Origin: DASSBG01 sp965651365
GTDB lineage: Bacteria > Pseudomonadota > Gammaproteobacteria > Xanthomonadales > Rhodanobacteraceae
Direction of reading: 5' to 3'
Assembly (NCBI GenBank): GCA_965651365.1
Contig: CBFGSA010000128.1
Coordinates: 1 to 7,376 of the forward strand
DNA: 7,376 nucleotides
A program made the translations under genes and the position numbers. Each line of letters starts with the position of its first letter. Position 1 is the first letter of the stretch. Shown piece after piece: positions 1 through 5,749 of the stretch. Under the pieces are notes generated by a model, which did no database searches, was not told where the DNA came from, and saw only the letters and a list, made by a program, of their open reading frames with translations.

Positions 1-1
1 C

Positions 2-76
2 TCCAGCCGCCGCCGCAGGCAGGAACACGAAGCCGACCCGACCGAGCCGGAACCGAAATTGCTGCCCGATCACTGA
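2..76 (+). CDS. Possible 3' end of an unidentified gene (partial)
   Basis: Read in the second frame, the window opens with 24 codons ending in TGA at 74-76. The peptide is arginine-rich and then acidic/proline-rich (SSRRRRQEHEADPTEPEP, then KLLPDH). This charged, low-complexity composition is typical of a disordered C-terminal tail, and the C/G-rich hairpins that follow at once would suit the end of a gene. The other two plus frames stay open only slightly longer and look less natural. The product cannot be recognised from so short a piece, and the stretch could also be non-coding. Confidence 0.35.
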   Translation, partial: SSRRRRQEHEADPTEPEPKLLPDH

Positions 77-130
77 TCAGGAACGGTGAGCGGTGAGCGG
101 AAAATGCAGGGATTTCCGGGCGCTGTTGAT

Positions 131-178
131 CGAACCCCACCCCTCCCCCTGCTTGCGGGGGGAGGTCGGGAGGGGGTT
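131..178. repeat. C/G-rich inverted repeat, copy 1
   Basis: It begins with CGAACCCCACCCC at 131-143, which is repeated exactly at 211-223. Inner arms CCTCCCCC (142-149) and GGGGGAGG (158-165) pair perfectly around an 8-base loop. Outer arms AACCCC (133-138) and GGGGTT (173-178) pair as well, so the whole unit can fold. Short intergenic elements of this C-rich/G-rich type are common in Xanthomonadales genomes, which is general knowledge rather than a search result. It could work as a terminator or mRNA-stabilising hairpin between convergent genes. Confidence 0.7.
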
Positions 179-210
179 GCCCGGCACGAGCGAACAATCC
201 GGCAACATGC

Positions 211-249
211 CGAACCCCACCCCGGCCCTCCCCTGCGAGCAGGGGAGGG
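211..249. repeat. C/G-rich inverted repeat, copy 2 (near-perfect hairpin)
   Basis: It shares the 13-base head CGAACCCCACCCC with copy 1, exactly 80 bp downstream. Its arms CCCTCCCCTGC (226-236) and GCAGGGGAGGG (239-249) match perfectly over 11 bp around a two-base centre, so a few central pairs would open to make a real loop. The two copies share the head and the C-then-G design but differ in arm sequence, as expected of members of a dispersed family. Confidence 0.7.
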
Positions 250-346
250 AGGCAGGACTCAATCCCGCCAGTGACGACCGGAACAGGCTGTCGGTCCTGC
301 GAGCGCGCGATGGGGAAGACAGACGCAGCGCGCGCCACGCCTGGGT

Positions 347-1783
347 CTATTCACCGTTCTTTTCCTTGCCGAACGCGCCTGGGGCCGAGCCGAAATCGCC
401 CTTGGCCTGGGCTGCCATCCAGGCGACGGCCGCGTACACGGCGACGTTCTGGCCGAGTTCGTCGCGGTTGATCTTGTCCAGGGTGTCGTTGGCGGTGTGA
501 TGCCAATCGAAATAGTGCGTGGCGTCCTGGCTCAGCGACAGGCCGGCCATGCCGGCAGCGTGCATCTGTGACAGGTCCGAGCCGCCCCAGCCGGGGCGGT
601 CGGCATCGTAGGCCACGCCCAGCGGCTCCAGCACGGCGGCCATCTGTTCGATCGCCTTGCGCGCAGACGGCTTGACGCTGGCACTCATGCGCCAGATCTT
701 GCCGGCACCGAGGTCGGATTCGGTACCGATCACGTGCTCGGTCACCTCCTTGGCATGCGCCTTGGCATAGGCACGCGCGCCCCACAGACCCATTTCCTCG
801 TTGGCGAAGGCAATGACCCGGATCGAACGTGCCGGGCGCTCGGGCAACTGGGCGATCAGGTGGGCCGCGGCGGTGGCAATGGCCACGCCGGCCGCATCAT
901 CAATGGCACCGGTGCCCGGATCCCAGGAATCCAGATGGCCACCGATGGCGACGACCTGCTCGGGATGTTTTGCTCCATTGAGTTGGGCGATGACATTGGC
1001 GCCCGTGTACTGGCCCTCGATGCCGACATCGATGTCCAGGTGCACCTTGACCGGCTTGCCGTAGCCGAGGATGCGCTCGAGCTGGTCGGCGTCGGGATTG
1101 CTCAGCGCGGCGGCGGGAATGGCCTTGGCCGGATCACGAAAGCCGGTCACGCCGGTGTGCGCAATGCGCTGGTGGGCATCGGTGCCGGCCGAGCGCAGCA
1201 GATAGGCTGCCGCGCCCTTGGCGGCGGCAAGCGGCGGTCCGGCGGTGCGGATCGAGGAGCCGATGGCGTAGTCGCGGCCGTCCCTGAACCGGTGCATGCG
1301 CTCGCCAATGTAGACAATGCGCCCCTTCACGGCGGCGGGATCGGCGTTTTTCAGCGCGTCGAGATTCTTGAAGCGCACCACCTCGGCAGTGAGGCCACCC
1401 TCGGGCGTGGCCGCCGAATAGCCCAGCGCGCTGAGCACCAGCGGCTGCGGAAACGGTGCCACGATGGCGCCCGATTCGTGTCGGCGCACCCACTTGGGAT
1501 AGGTCACCGGCTCGGTCCAGACCTTGTCGAAGCCGAGCGCCTTGAAGCGCTGGATCACCCACTCACGGGCTCGCTCGTCATTCGGCCCGCCGGCCAGCCG
1601 CGGCCCGATCTCGGTAGTCAAGTCGCGCGTGAACTGCCAGGCGACGGGGTCCTTGAGTGCCCGGTCGCGCAACTGTTCGGCCGTATGCACGGCCTTGTCG
1701 GGAATGGTGGTATCGGCGGCGTGTACCGAGGTGCCGGCAAGCAGGCCAAGGGCGAGGGTCACGGCGCAAATCATCTGCTGCAT
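347..1783 (-). CDS. Exported M28 family zinc peptidase with PA domain (carboxypeptidase Q-like)
   Basis: Predicted 478-residue secreted or periplasmic metallopeptidase that removes terminal residues from peptides. The start at 1783 is chosen because it follows an AGGAG seven bases upstream and opens a clean signal peptide (residues 1-22, ending VHA before ADTT). A start at 1852 would bury that signal. An inserted protease-associated domain spans roughly residues 125-230. All di-zinc ligand motifs are visible: GGHLDSWD (His283), the GAIDDAAG aspartate (Asp295), NEEMGLWGA with the catalytic Glu329 and Glu330, ESDLGAG (Asp357), and HHTANDT (His428/His429). Arrangement and spacing closely follow animal plasma carboxypeptidase Q (family M28, MEROPS). 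Substrate preference, aminopeptidase or dipeptidase, cannot be told from sequence. It lies 186 bp downstream of dusB on the same strand and probably has its own promoter. Confidence 0.92.
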   Translation of the reverse strand: MQQMICAVTLALGLLAGTSVHAADTTIPDKAVHTAEQLRDRALKDPVAWQFTRDLTTEIGPRLAGGPNDERAREWVIQRFKALGFDKVWTEPVTYPKWVRRHESGAIVAPFPQPLVLSALGYSAATPEGGLTAEVVRFKNLDALKNADPAAVKGRIVYIGERMHRFRDGRDYAIGSSIRTAGPPLAAAKGAAAYLLRSAGTDAHQRIAHTGVTGFRDPAKAIPAAALSNPDADQLERILGYGKPVKVHLDIDVGIEGQYTGANVIAQLNGAKHPEQVVAIGGHLDSWDPGTGAIDDAAGVAIATAAAHLIAQLPERPARSIRVIAFANEEMGLWGARAYAKAHAKEVTEHVIGTESDLGAGKIWRMSASVKPSARKAIEQMAAVLEPLGVAYDADRPGWGGSDLSQMHAAGMAGLSLSQDATHYFDWHHTANDTLDKINRDELGQNVAVYAAVAWMAAQAKGDFGSAPGAFGKEKNGE

Positions 1784-1829
1784 CTGGAAGCTCCTGAAGA
1801 CAAGTTGCCTGGTCGTGGCGCCCGCCATG

Positions 1830-1859
1830 ATCGCACAGGCGCGGCAGACCACAAGTCAA
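1830..1859 (-). promoter_or_regulatory. Candidate sigma-70 promoter for the M28 peptidase
   Basis: On the minus strand TTGACT (plus 1854-1859) is followed after 18 bases by TGCGAT (plus 1830-1835). The -35 box is good and the -10 box matches the consensus at only three of six positions. It would start transcription about 40 bases before the ATG at 1783. Its presence in the dusB-peptidase gap suits independent transcription of the peptidase, but such matches arise easily by chance. Confidence 0.25.
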
Positions 1860-1969
1860 TCGCCGGGTTCTTGCAGCTGCCATTCTCGGCAATCACCAGC
1901 GGTGGAGCCACCCTGACCCCGACCACCAGCGTTTACGCAACCATCCGGGTGGCCGTCTGCAGGCAACCG

Positions 1970-2977
1970 TCAGGCAGCGGCGGCAAAAAGATCGGTATCA
2001 CCCGCAGCCAGAGCGGAAAAATATCCGCGCGTCAGGCGCAACTGATCCCTTGCAGTCCGTGCCTGGTTGGCCACGACGCGAAACGCGGCATTTTCGGGTC
2101 GGTCTTTCGCATACCAGCCCAGATGCTTGCGCGCGATGCGCACGCCCTGATGTTCACCGTAGAAAGCGTGCAGGGCTTCAAGGTGGCCGCACAGAATTTC
2201 GCCGACCGCCTCGGGCGCGGGCTCGGCCAGCTCTTCGCCCGTGGCCAGGTAATGGGCGATCTCGCGAAAGATCCAGGGCCGGCCCTGCGCGCCGCGGCCG
2301 ATCATCAGGCCATCGGCACCGGTGTAGTCGAGGACATGACGTGCGCTGGGGCCGTCCATGACATCACCGTTGGCGAAAAGCGGAATCGCAATGGCCTGTT
2401 TGACCGCTGCGATGGTGTCGTATTCAGCCTCGCCCATGTATTTGTCGGCTCGGGTGCGACCGTGCACGGACAGCACCGCGATACCGGCATCCTCGGCAAT
2501 GCGCGCGATGCTGAGCGCATTCCTGTTCTGCCGATCCCAGCCGGTGCGGATCTTCAGCGTCACCGGCACGTCCACAGCCTCGACCACGGTGCGGCAGATG
2601 CGCGCCACCAGCGGCTCGTCCTGCAGCAGCGCCGAGCCGGACCAGACATTGCACACCTTCTTCGCCGGACAGCCCATGTTGATGTCGATGATCTGCGCAC
2701 CATGGTCCACATTGAAACGGGCCGCCTCGGCCAACATCCGCGGGTCGTAGCCGGCGATCTGCACCACGATCGGATCGGGCTCACCCGCATGATCCATGCG
2801 ATGGCGCGACTTGGCGGTATGCCATAGGCGCGGATCGGCCGTGGTCATCTCGGATACGGCCAAACCGGCCCCCATGCGCTTGCACAGTTGCCGGAACGGC
2901 TTGTCGGTGACCCCGGCCATGGGCGCCAGCGCCAGCGGCGGGTCGATTTTGTGCTTGCCAATCTGCATGGCGCGCAT
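1970..2977 (-). CDS. dusB: tRNA-dihydrouridine synthase DusB
   Basis: FMN enzyme that uses NADPH to reduce specific uridines in the tRNA D-loop to dihydrouridine. The 335 residues match the normal family length. The N-terminal TIM barrel shows the FMN-binding APMAGVTDKPFR (about residues 18-29), INMGCPAKKV with the proton-donating Cys103, SVHGRTR, IPLFANGD and GADGLMIGRGAQGRPWIFREI. Then comes the smaller helical tRNA-binding domain (about 245-320, with RKHLGWY). GCPAKKV with GSALLQ, and the GRGAQGRPWIF form, point to DusB rather than DusA or DusC. The start is uncertain by three codons: ATG at 2977 has a GGTGGG upstream at good distance, while ATG at 2968 (MQIGKHKIDPP) fits the family N-terminus. 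In many gammaproteobacteria dusB is followed by fis. Here it is followed by the M28 peptidase instead. Confidence 0.95.
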   Translation of the reverse strand: MRAMQIGKHKIDPPLALAPMAGVTDKPFRQLCKRMGAGLAVSEMTTADPRLWHTAKSRHRMDHAGEPDPIVVQIAGYDPRMLAEAARFNVDHGAQIIDINMGCPAKKVCNVWSGSALLQDEPLVARICRTVVEAVDVPVTLKIRTGWDRQNRNALSIARIAEDAGIAVLSVHGRTRADKYMGEAEYDTIAAVKQAIAIPLFANGDVMDGPSARHVLDYTGADGLMIGRGAQGRPWIFREIAHYLATGEELAEPAPEAVGEILCGHLEALHAFYGEHQGVRIARKHLGWYAKDRPENAAFRVVANQARTARDQLRLTRGYFSALAAGDTDLFAAAA

Positions 2978-3000
2978 TGTAAGGCACCCACCACCAGGCA

Positions 3001-3033
3001 GGCCGGTTCAAGGAGCAACGCGACGGAACCGGC
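3001..3033. repeat. GCCGGTTC/GAACCGGC inverted repeat, copy A
   Basis: Arms GCCGGTTC (3002-3009) and GAACCGGC (3026-3033) pair perfectly over 8 bp around a 16-base loop. The first 14 bases, GGCCGGTTCAAGGA, recur exactly at 4853-4866 in the same orientation and again open an inverted repeat with the same arms. It lies upstream of dusB and beyond the 3' end of the cyclotransferase. Two copies in different gaps suggest a small dispersed REP-like element, though only two copies are visible here. Confidence 0.6.
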
Positions 3034-3088
3034 GTGATCGAGGCCCGAGCACGGCAATGGATTTGGCCCGACATATCCGCTCGTGCCG

Positions 3089-3129
3089 CCGGGTCCGTTG
3101 TCCGGCTGCCGCCGGACGCCTTGACCCGG
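3089..3129 (-). terminator. Nested hairpin downstream of the glutaminyl cyclase gene
   Basis: Outer arms CCGGGTC (3089-3095) and GACCCGG (3123-3129) enclose inner arms GTCCGGC (3100-3106) and GCCGGAC (3111-3117), which meet around a TGCC loop. The structure begins one base past the minus-strand stop codon at 3131-3133, the right place to end that transcript. There is no T-run after it, so it may instead protect the mRNA end or need Rho. Confidence 0.5.
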
Positions 3130-3130
3130 C

Positions 3131-3904
3131 CTACGGCTTCGGCTTGACCAGCTCGATCTGGTACAGGTGCGGCCAGTTCTTGCCGGTGACGAAGATGCGG
3201 TCGCGCTGCTTGTCCCAGGCGATGCCGTTGAGCACGGCGTTGTTCGGATCGCGTACTTCGCCCGGTTTGGGAAGCAGGCCTGAAAGGTCAATGAAAGCCC
3301 TGATCGCGCCGCTCGCCGGATCAATGCGCGCGATCCGGTGAGTCAGCCAGATGTTGGCCCAGATCTCGCCCTTGATCCATTCCAGCTCGTTGATGTTGGC
3401 CACTTCATGGCCGTTCCAGGTCACCGTGATGCGGCGCTGGACCTTGAGCGTGGCCGGGTCCAGCACGCGGATCTGCGGTGTGCCGTCGCTCATGTAGATG
3501 CGCTTGCCGTCGGTGGTCATGCCCCAGCCTTCGCCGGAATAGTGAAACTGGCCGAGCTTGTCAAAGCTCTTGAAGTCGTAGATGAAACCGGTGCCGGAAC
3601 GCCAGGTGAGCTGGTACAGCTTGTCACCGAACTTGATGATGCCCTCGCCATAGTACGGTGGCATCAGCACCATTTTTTGCACCACTTCACCTGTGGCCAG
3701 GTCGACCTTGCGGATCGAGGACCTGCCCACCTCGCCGGTGCTCTCGTAAAGATAGCCGTCGTGCCAGAACAGGCCCTCGGTGAAGGCGCCGGTATCGTGT
3801 GGGTAGGTCTTGATCACCTTGGCGCCGTACACGGGCACGTCGGCGCAGGCCGGCAGACTCGGCAGCAGCAGGAATGCGAGAAGAAGGACCAGGCGCGTTT
3901 TCAT
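3131..3904 (-). CDS. Exported glutaminyl-peptide cyclotransferase (plant-type, beta-propeller)
   Basis: Predicted to convert N-terminal glutamine of peptides to pyroglutamate with release of ammonia, in the periplasm or outside the cell. The 257-residue product belongs to the glutamine cyclotransferase family (Pfam Glu_cyclase_2), a five-bladed beta-propeller known from papaya and Xanthomonas and unrelated to the zinc-dependent animal enzymes. Family motifs in order are YPHDTGAFTEGLFW, YESTGEVGRSSIRKVDL, the central GEGWGMTTDGKRIYMSDGT, NINELEWIKGEIWANIW, LNGIAWD and FVTGKNWPHLYQIE. A signal sequence covers about residues 1-21. It ends SLPACAD, so it could be cut after ACA by signal peptidase I, or LPAC could be a poor lipobox. 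The start at 3904 is preferred because longer versions run into the divergent gene's leader, but its ribosome site is weak (GGGAT). Divergent from the metallohydrolase with 82 bp between starts. Confidence 0.9.
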   Translation of the reverse strand: MKTRLVLLLAFLLLPSLPACADVPVYGAKVIKTYPHDTGAFTEGLFWHDGYLYESTGEVGRSSIRKVDLATGEVVQKMVLMPPYYGEGIIKFGDKLYQLTWRSGTGFIYDFKSFDKLGQFHYSGEGWGMTTDGKRIYMSDGTPQIRVLDPATLKVQRRITVTWNGHEVANINELEWIKGEIWANIWLTHRIARIDPASGAIRAFIDLSGLLPKPGEVRDPNNAVLNGIAWDKQRDRIFVTGKNWPHLYQIELVKPKP

Positions 3905-3986
3905 GCCGCCATGATCCCATGCCCTGAGCGGCTTGTCAGCGCCGGCGCAGTACACTGTGACCACTTGTCGCGCCGGAGACGCCTGC
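3905..3986. promoter_or_regulatory. Divergent intergenic region with a 10 bp palindrome
   Basis: These 82 bp separate two outward-facing genes, so both promoters should lie here or overlap the coding starts. A perfect palindrome GCGCCGGCGC sits near the middle (3939-3948) and could be an operator or mere GC bias. TACACT at 3951-3956 is a possible plus-strand -10 box, with no well-spaced -35. The plus-strand gene has a good Shine-Dalgarno, GGAG at 3975-3978. Confidence 0.35.
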
Positions 3987-4853
3987 ATGCACAAACCTGT
4001 CGTGACCAGCTTTCTGCACCCGGCCAGCAACACGTTTACCCATGTGGTATACGACCTGCGGACCAAGCGGGCCGCAGTCATCGATCCGGTACTGGATTTT
4101 GATGTGGCGTCGGGGCGCACCGGCAAGGTCGCGCTCGATGCGGTGATCGGCCATGTGCGCGAGCGCGATCTGGCAGTGGACTGGATCATCGAAACCCACC
4201 TGCATGCGGATCACCTCTCGGGCGCGCAACATCTCAAGTCCGCATTGGGTGGCGTCATCGCCATCGGCGAGCACATCGCGAAGGTCCAGGAAATCTTCGG
4301 CGAGCTTTTCAACTCCGGCACGGACTTCGCCACCGACGGCAGCCAGTTCGACCACCTGTTCCACGACGACGAACGCTACAACGTGGGAAATCTGCAAGCA
4401 CAGGCTCTGCACACGCCGGGGCACACACCGGCCTGCATGAGTCACCGGATCGGCGATGCGCTGTTTGTCGGCGACACGATCTTCATGCCCGACTACGGCA
4501 CGGCACGCTGCGATTTTCCCGGCGGCGATGCACGCACGCTGTACCGGTCCATTCGGCGCCTGTTCGAGCTGCCGGACGACACGCGCGTGTTCCTGTGTCA
4601 CGACTACCTGCCCGAAGGGCGCACCGAGCTGCAATGCCAGACCACCATCGGCGCGGAAAAGCGCAGCAACATCCACATCCGCGAAGGCATCAGCGAAGAC
4701 GAATTCGTGCGCATGCGCGAGGCACGCGACGCAACGCTGGCGGTGCCCAGATTGCTGCTGCCGGCAGTGCAGGTCAACATGCGCGCCGGGCAATTGCCGC
4801 CAGCCGACGACAACGGCATTCGCTACCTGAAAATCCCGCTGGACAGATTGTAG
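3987..4853 (+). CDS. Metallo-beta-lactamase-fold hydrolase, Blh / persulfide-dioxygenase type
   Basis: 288-residue cytosolic metalloprotein. The start at 3987 is chosen because GGAG lies eight bases upstream and MHKPVVTSFLHPASNT matches the family's usual N-terminus; an in-frame ATG at 3933 has no such support. The metal-site motifs are complete: THLHADH (His71, His73, Asp75, His76), TPGHTPA (His146), VGDTIF (Asp163) and LCHDY (His205). The single-iron persulfide dioxygenases (ETHE1, Blh) use two His and one Asp, here probably His71, His146 and Asp163. DYGTARCDFPGG (about 169-180) is characteristic of the Blh-like group linked to sulfide detoxification. Expected reaction: oxidation of glutathione persulfide to sulfite and glutathione. 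A glyoxalase II-like hydrolase is less likely. No BigR-type repressor, rhodanese or sulfide:quinone reductase is nearby, so the sulfur role rests on the motifs alone. Confidence 0.88.
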   Translation: MHKPVVTSFLHPASNTFTHVVYDLRTKRAAVIDPVLDFDVASGRTGKVALDAVIGHVRERDLAVDWIIETHLHADHLSGAQHLKSALGGVIAIGEHIAKVQEIFGELFNSGTDFATDGSQFDHLFHDDERYNVGNLQAQALHTPGHTPACMSHRIGDALFVGDTIFMPDYGTARCDFPGGDARTLYRSIRRLFELPDDTRVFLCHDYLPEGRTELQCQTTIGAEKRSNIHIREGISEDEFVRMREARDATLAVPRLLLPAVQVNMRAGQLPPADDNGIRYLKIPLDRL

Positions 4854-4898
4854 GCCGGTTCAAGGAACCAGGACTCCGATCCGGGGGACCGAACCGGC
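4853..4898. repeat. GCCGGTTC/GAACCGGC inverted repeat, copy B
   Basis: The stop codon TAG (4851-4853) is followed at once by GCCGGTTC (4854-4861), which pairs with GAACCGGC (4891-4898) around a 29-base loop. A smaller alternative hairpin, GGTTC-AAG-GAACC (4857-4869), competes with it. The left 14 bases equal those at 3001-3014. Its position right at the gene end suggests a role in ending or stabilising the metallohydrolase transcript, but it has no T-run. Confidence 0.6.
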
Positions 4899-4942
4899 AC
4901 GGATACATGACCCATCCCGATCCTCGCACCCATAAAGAAGAA

Positions 4943-4966
4943 CCGCCGGCGGAAATCCGCCGGCGG
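4943..4966 (-). terminator. Strong intrinsic terminator for hsp20 (possibly bidirectional)
   Basis: Arms CCGCCGGCGGA (4943-4953) and TCCGCCGGCGG (4956-4966) match perfectly over 11 bp with a minimal AA centre. Read on the minus strand the stem is followed by TTCTTCTTTATG, a T-rich tail, and it begins 14 bases past the hsp20 stop codon. The plus-strand side is followed by CTCGGTTTG, a weaker tail, so it may also catch transcripts from the metallohydrolase. Confidence 0.85.
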
Positions 4967-4980
4967 CTCGGTTTGCTGCC

Positions 4981-5478
4981 TCAGGCAGCCTTTTCCACTT
5001 CGATGGGAATTGCCTTGACCTGAGCCTGCGGAGACTTGGGCAGGGTGACGGTCAGGATGCCGTTGCGGAACTCGGCTTTGGCCTTGTCCGCCTCGATGTC
5101 CACATCCAGCGGAATGCGCCGCTCGAAACGGCCATAGTAGCGCTCGCTGGTGCGCCGTTCGGCATCGGTATGCTCAGCCTTGCGCTCACCGCGCAGGACA
5201 ATGGACTGGTCGACGAAACTGACATCCACGTCCTTTTCGCTCATGCCCGGCAACTCGACGCTGAGCACCAGGTTCTTGTCGCTTTCCTCCAGATCGACCG
5301 CCGGCCAACTGCTGCCGGCGCCCAACATGGACGGCGTATCGAAGGCATCGAACCCGCGCCACATGTCGTCAAACAGGCGATTGACCTCACGGTGCAGGGT
5401 GAGGAACGGATCGCGGGTCTCGCGCCTTGCCAGCGCACCGCGATTGCGGTTCCAGGGAATCAGCTCACTAACGCTCAT
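4981..5478 (-). CDS. Hsp20/alpha-crystallin family small heat-shock protein
   Basis: ATP-independent holdase chaperone that binds unfolding proteins in the cytoplasm and passes them to DnaK/ClpB. The 165-residue length is normal. The start at 5478 follows GGAGG five bases upstream, and the longer open frame to 5562 is not supported. The N-terminal arm (about 1-58) includes DPFLTLHREVNRLFDDMW, seen in many bacterial members. The alpha-crystallin domain (about 59-150) contains VELPGMSEKDVDV, GRFERRIPL and the hallmark FRNGILTVTLPK (137-148). The C-terminal tail carries the IPI (I-x-I) motif at 157-159 used for oligomer assembly. It is a single-gene unit closed by the terminator at 4943-4966. 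No convincing heat-shock sigma promoter is visible upstream, but the ribosome site could be masked by a small hairpin. Confidence 0.94.
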   Translation of the reverse strand: MSVSELIPWNRNRGALARRETRDPFLTLHREVNRLFDDMWRGFDAFDTPSMLGAGSSWPAVDLEESDKNLVLSVELPGMSEKDVDVSFVDQSIVLRGERKAEHTDAERRTSERYYGRFERRIPLDVDIEADKAKAEFRNGILTVTLPKSPQAQVKAIPIEVEKAA

Positions 5479-5483
5479 GACAA

Positions 5484-5502
5484 CCTCCAGATCAAACGAA
5501 AG
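5484..5502 (-). promoter_or_regulatory. Weak hairpin covering the hsp20 ribosome-binding site (possible RNA thermometer)
   Basis: In the minus-strand leader, CUUUC (plus 5498-5502) can pair with the Shine-Dalgarno GGAGG (plus 5484-5488) around a nine-base loop, using two G-U pairs. Bacterial small heat-shock genes often carry such weak stems (ROSE or fourU thermometers) that melt on heating. Here the stem is only 5 bp and no ROSE consensus is evident, so this is a suggestion only. Confidence 0.25.
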
Positions 5503-5705
5503 ATGCAATGAACAAGGATCACATTGGCACATGCCCGAGCCGCGAGACCGCGACCGCATCAATCATCATCGTCTGGCGCACGCCGCACTGCCGTGCCTTC
5601 CGGTCCGCGTGGTGAACCCGCGCGGCAACCGCACCGTGTACTGCAGCGATACGGCGCCAGCCGTGGCCTGCGGCCCACGACACTGGCAACTGATTGGATC
5701 ACTAT

Positions 5706-5731
5706 GCCGCGCCGGGGTTCCCCGCTGCGGC
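5706..5731 (-). terminator. Terminator-like hairpin after the histidine kinase gene
   Basis: GCCGC (5706-5710) pairs with GCGGC (5727-5731), and CGGG (5713-5716) with CCCG (5721-5724) around a tight loop, with one mismatch and one G-T pair between. It starts 18 bases past the kinase stop codon on the minus strand. No T-run follows, so it is a candidate only. Confidence 0.4.
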
Positions 5732-5749
5732 TACCTTGGCGCTGGCATT

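Larger units (their letters stand above)
77..346. other. Intergenic region between convergent genes, rich in hairpins
   Basis: No open frame here resembles a protein. The region lies downstream of the minus-strand M28 peptidase and of the possible plus-strand gene ending at 76, so it would be a convergent 3' region. It contains two C/G-rich inverted repeats (listed separately). It also has a 7 bp stem, GCGCGCG at 303-309 with CGCGCGC at 329-335, ending about 12 bp past the peptidase stop. That hairpin could act as a terminator but has no T-run. Confidence 0.6.
5479..5749. other. Intergenic region between hsp20 and the histidine kinase
   Basis: This 271 bp stretch holds the hsp20 leader (right after 5478) and the 3' flank of the kinase gene (left of 5750). 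A plus-strand frame is open from ATG 5531 onward (MPEPRDRDRINHHRLAH), with G/C-rich third positions. It has no good ribosome site and simply continues as the antisense of the kinase, and I recognise no family in it. The kinase-side hairpin is listed separately. Nothing else clear is seen. Confidence 0.5.

Noticed and set aside
131..249. CRISPR-like array
   Set aside because: There are only two units, each palindromic with differing arms, a 13-base shared head and no cas gene nearby.
734..2827. A 697-codon open frame on the plus strand opposite the M28 peptidase and dusB
   Set aside because: It runs antisense across two well-recognised genes and the gap between them. Long antisense frames are expected in GC-rich DNA, and the peptide has no recognisable motif.
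3338..4102. A 254-codon plus-strand frame opposite the glutaminyl cyclase
   Set aside because: It is a shadow of the cyclase codons and overlaps the true start of the metallohydrolase.
3905..4189. N-terminal extension of the glutaminyl cyclase to 352 residues
   Set aside because: The extension would cover the divergent metallohydrolase start and place the signal peptide in the interior. The ATG at 3904 directly precedes the signal sequence.
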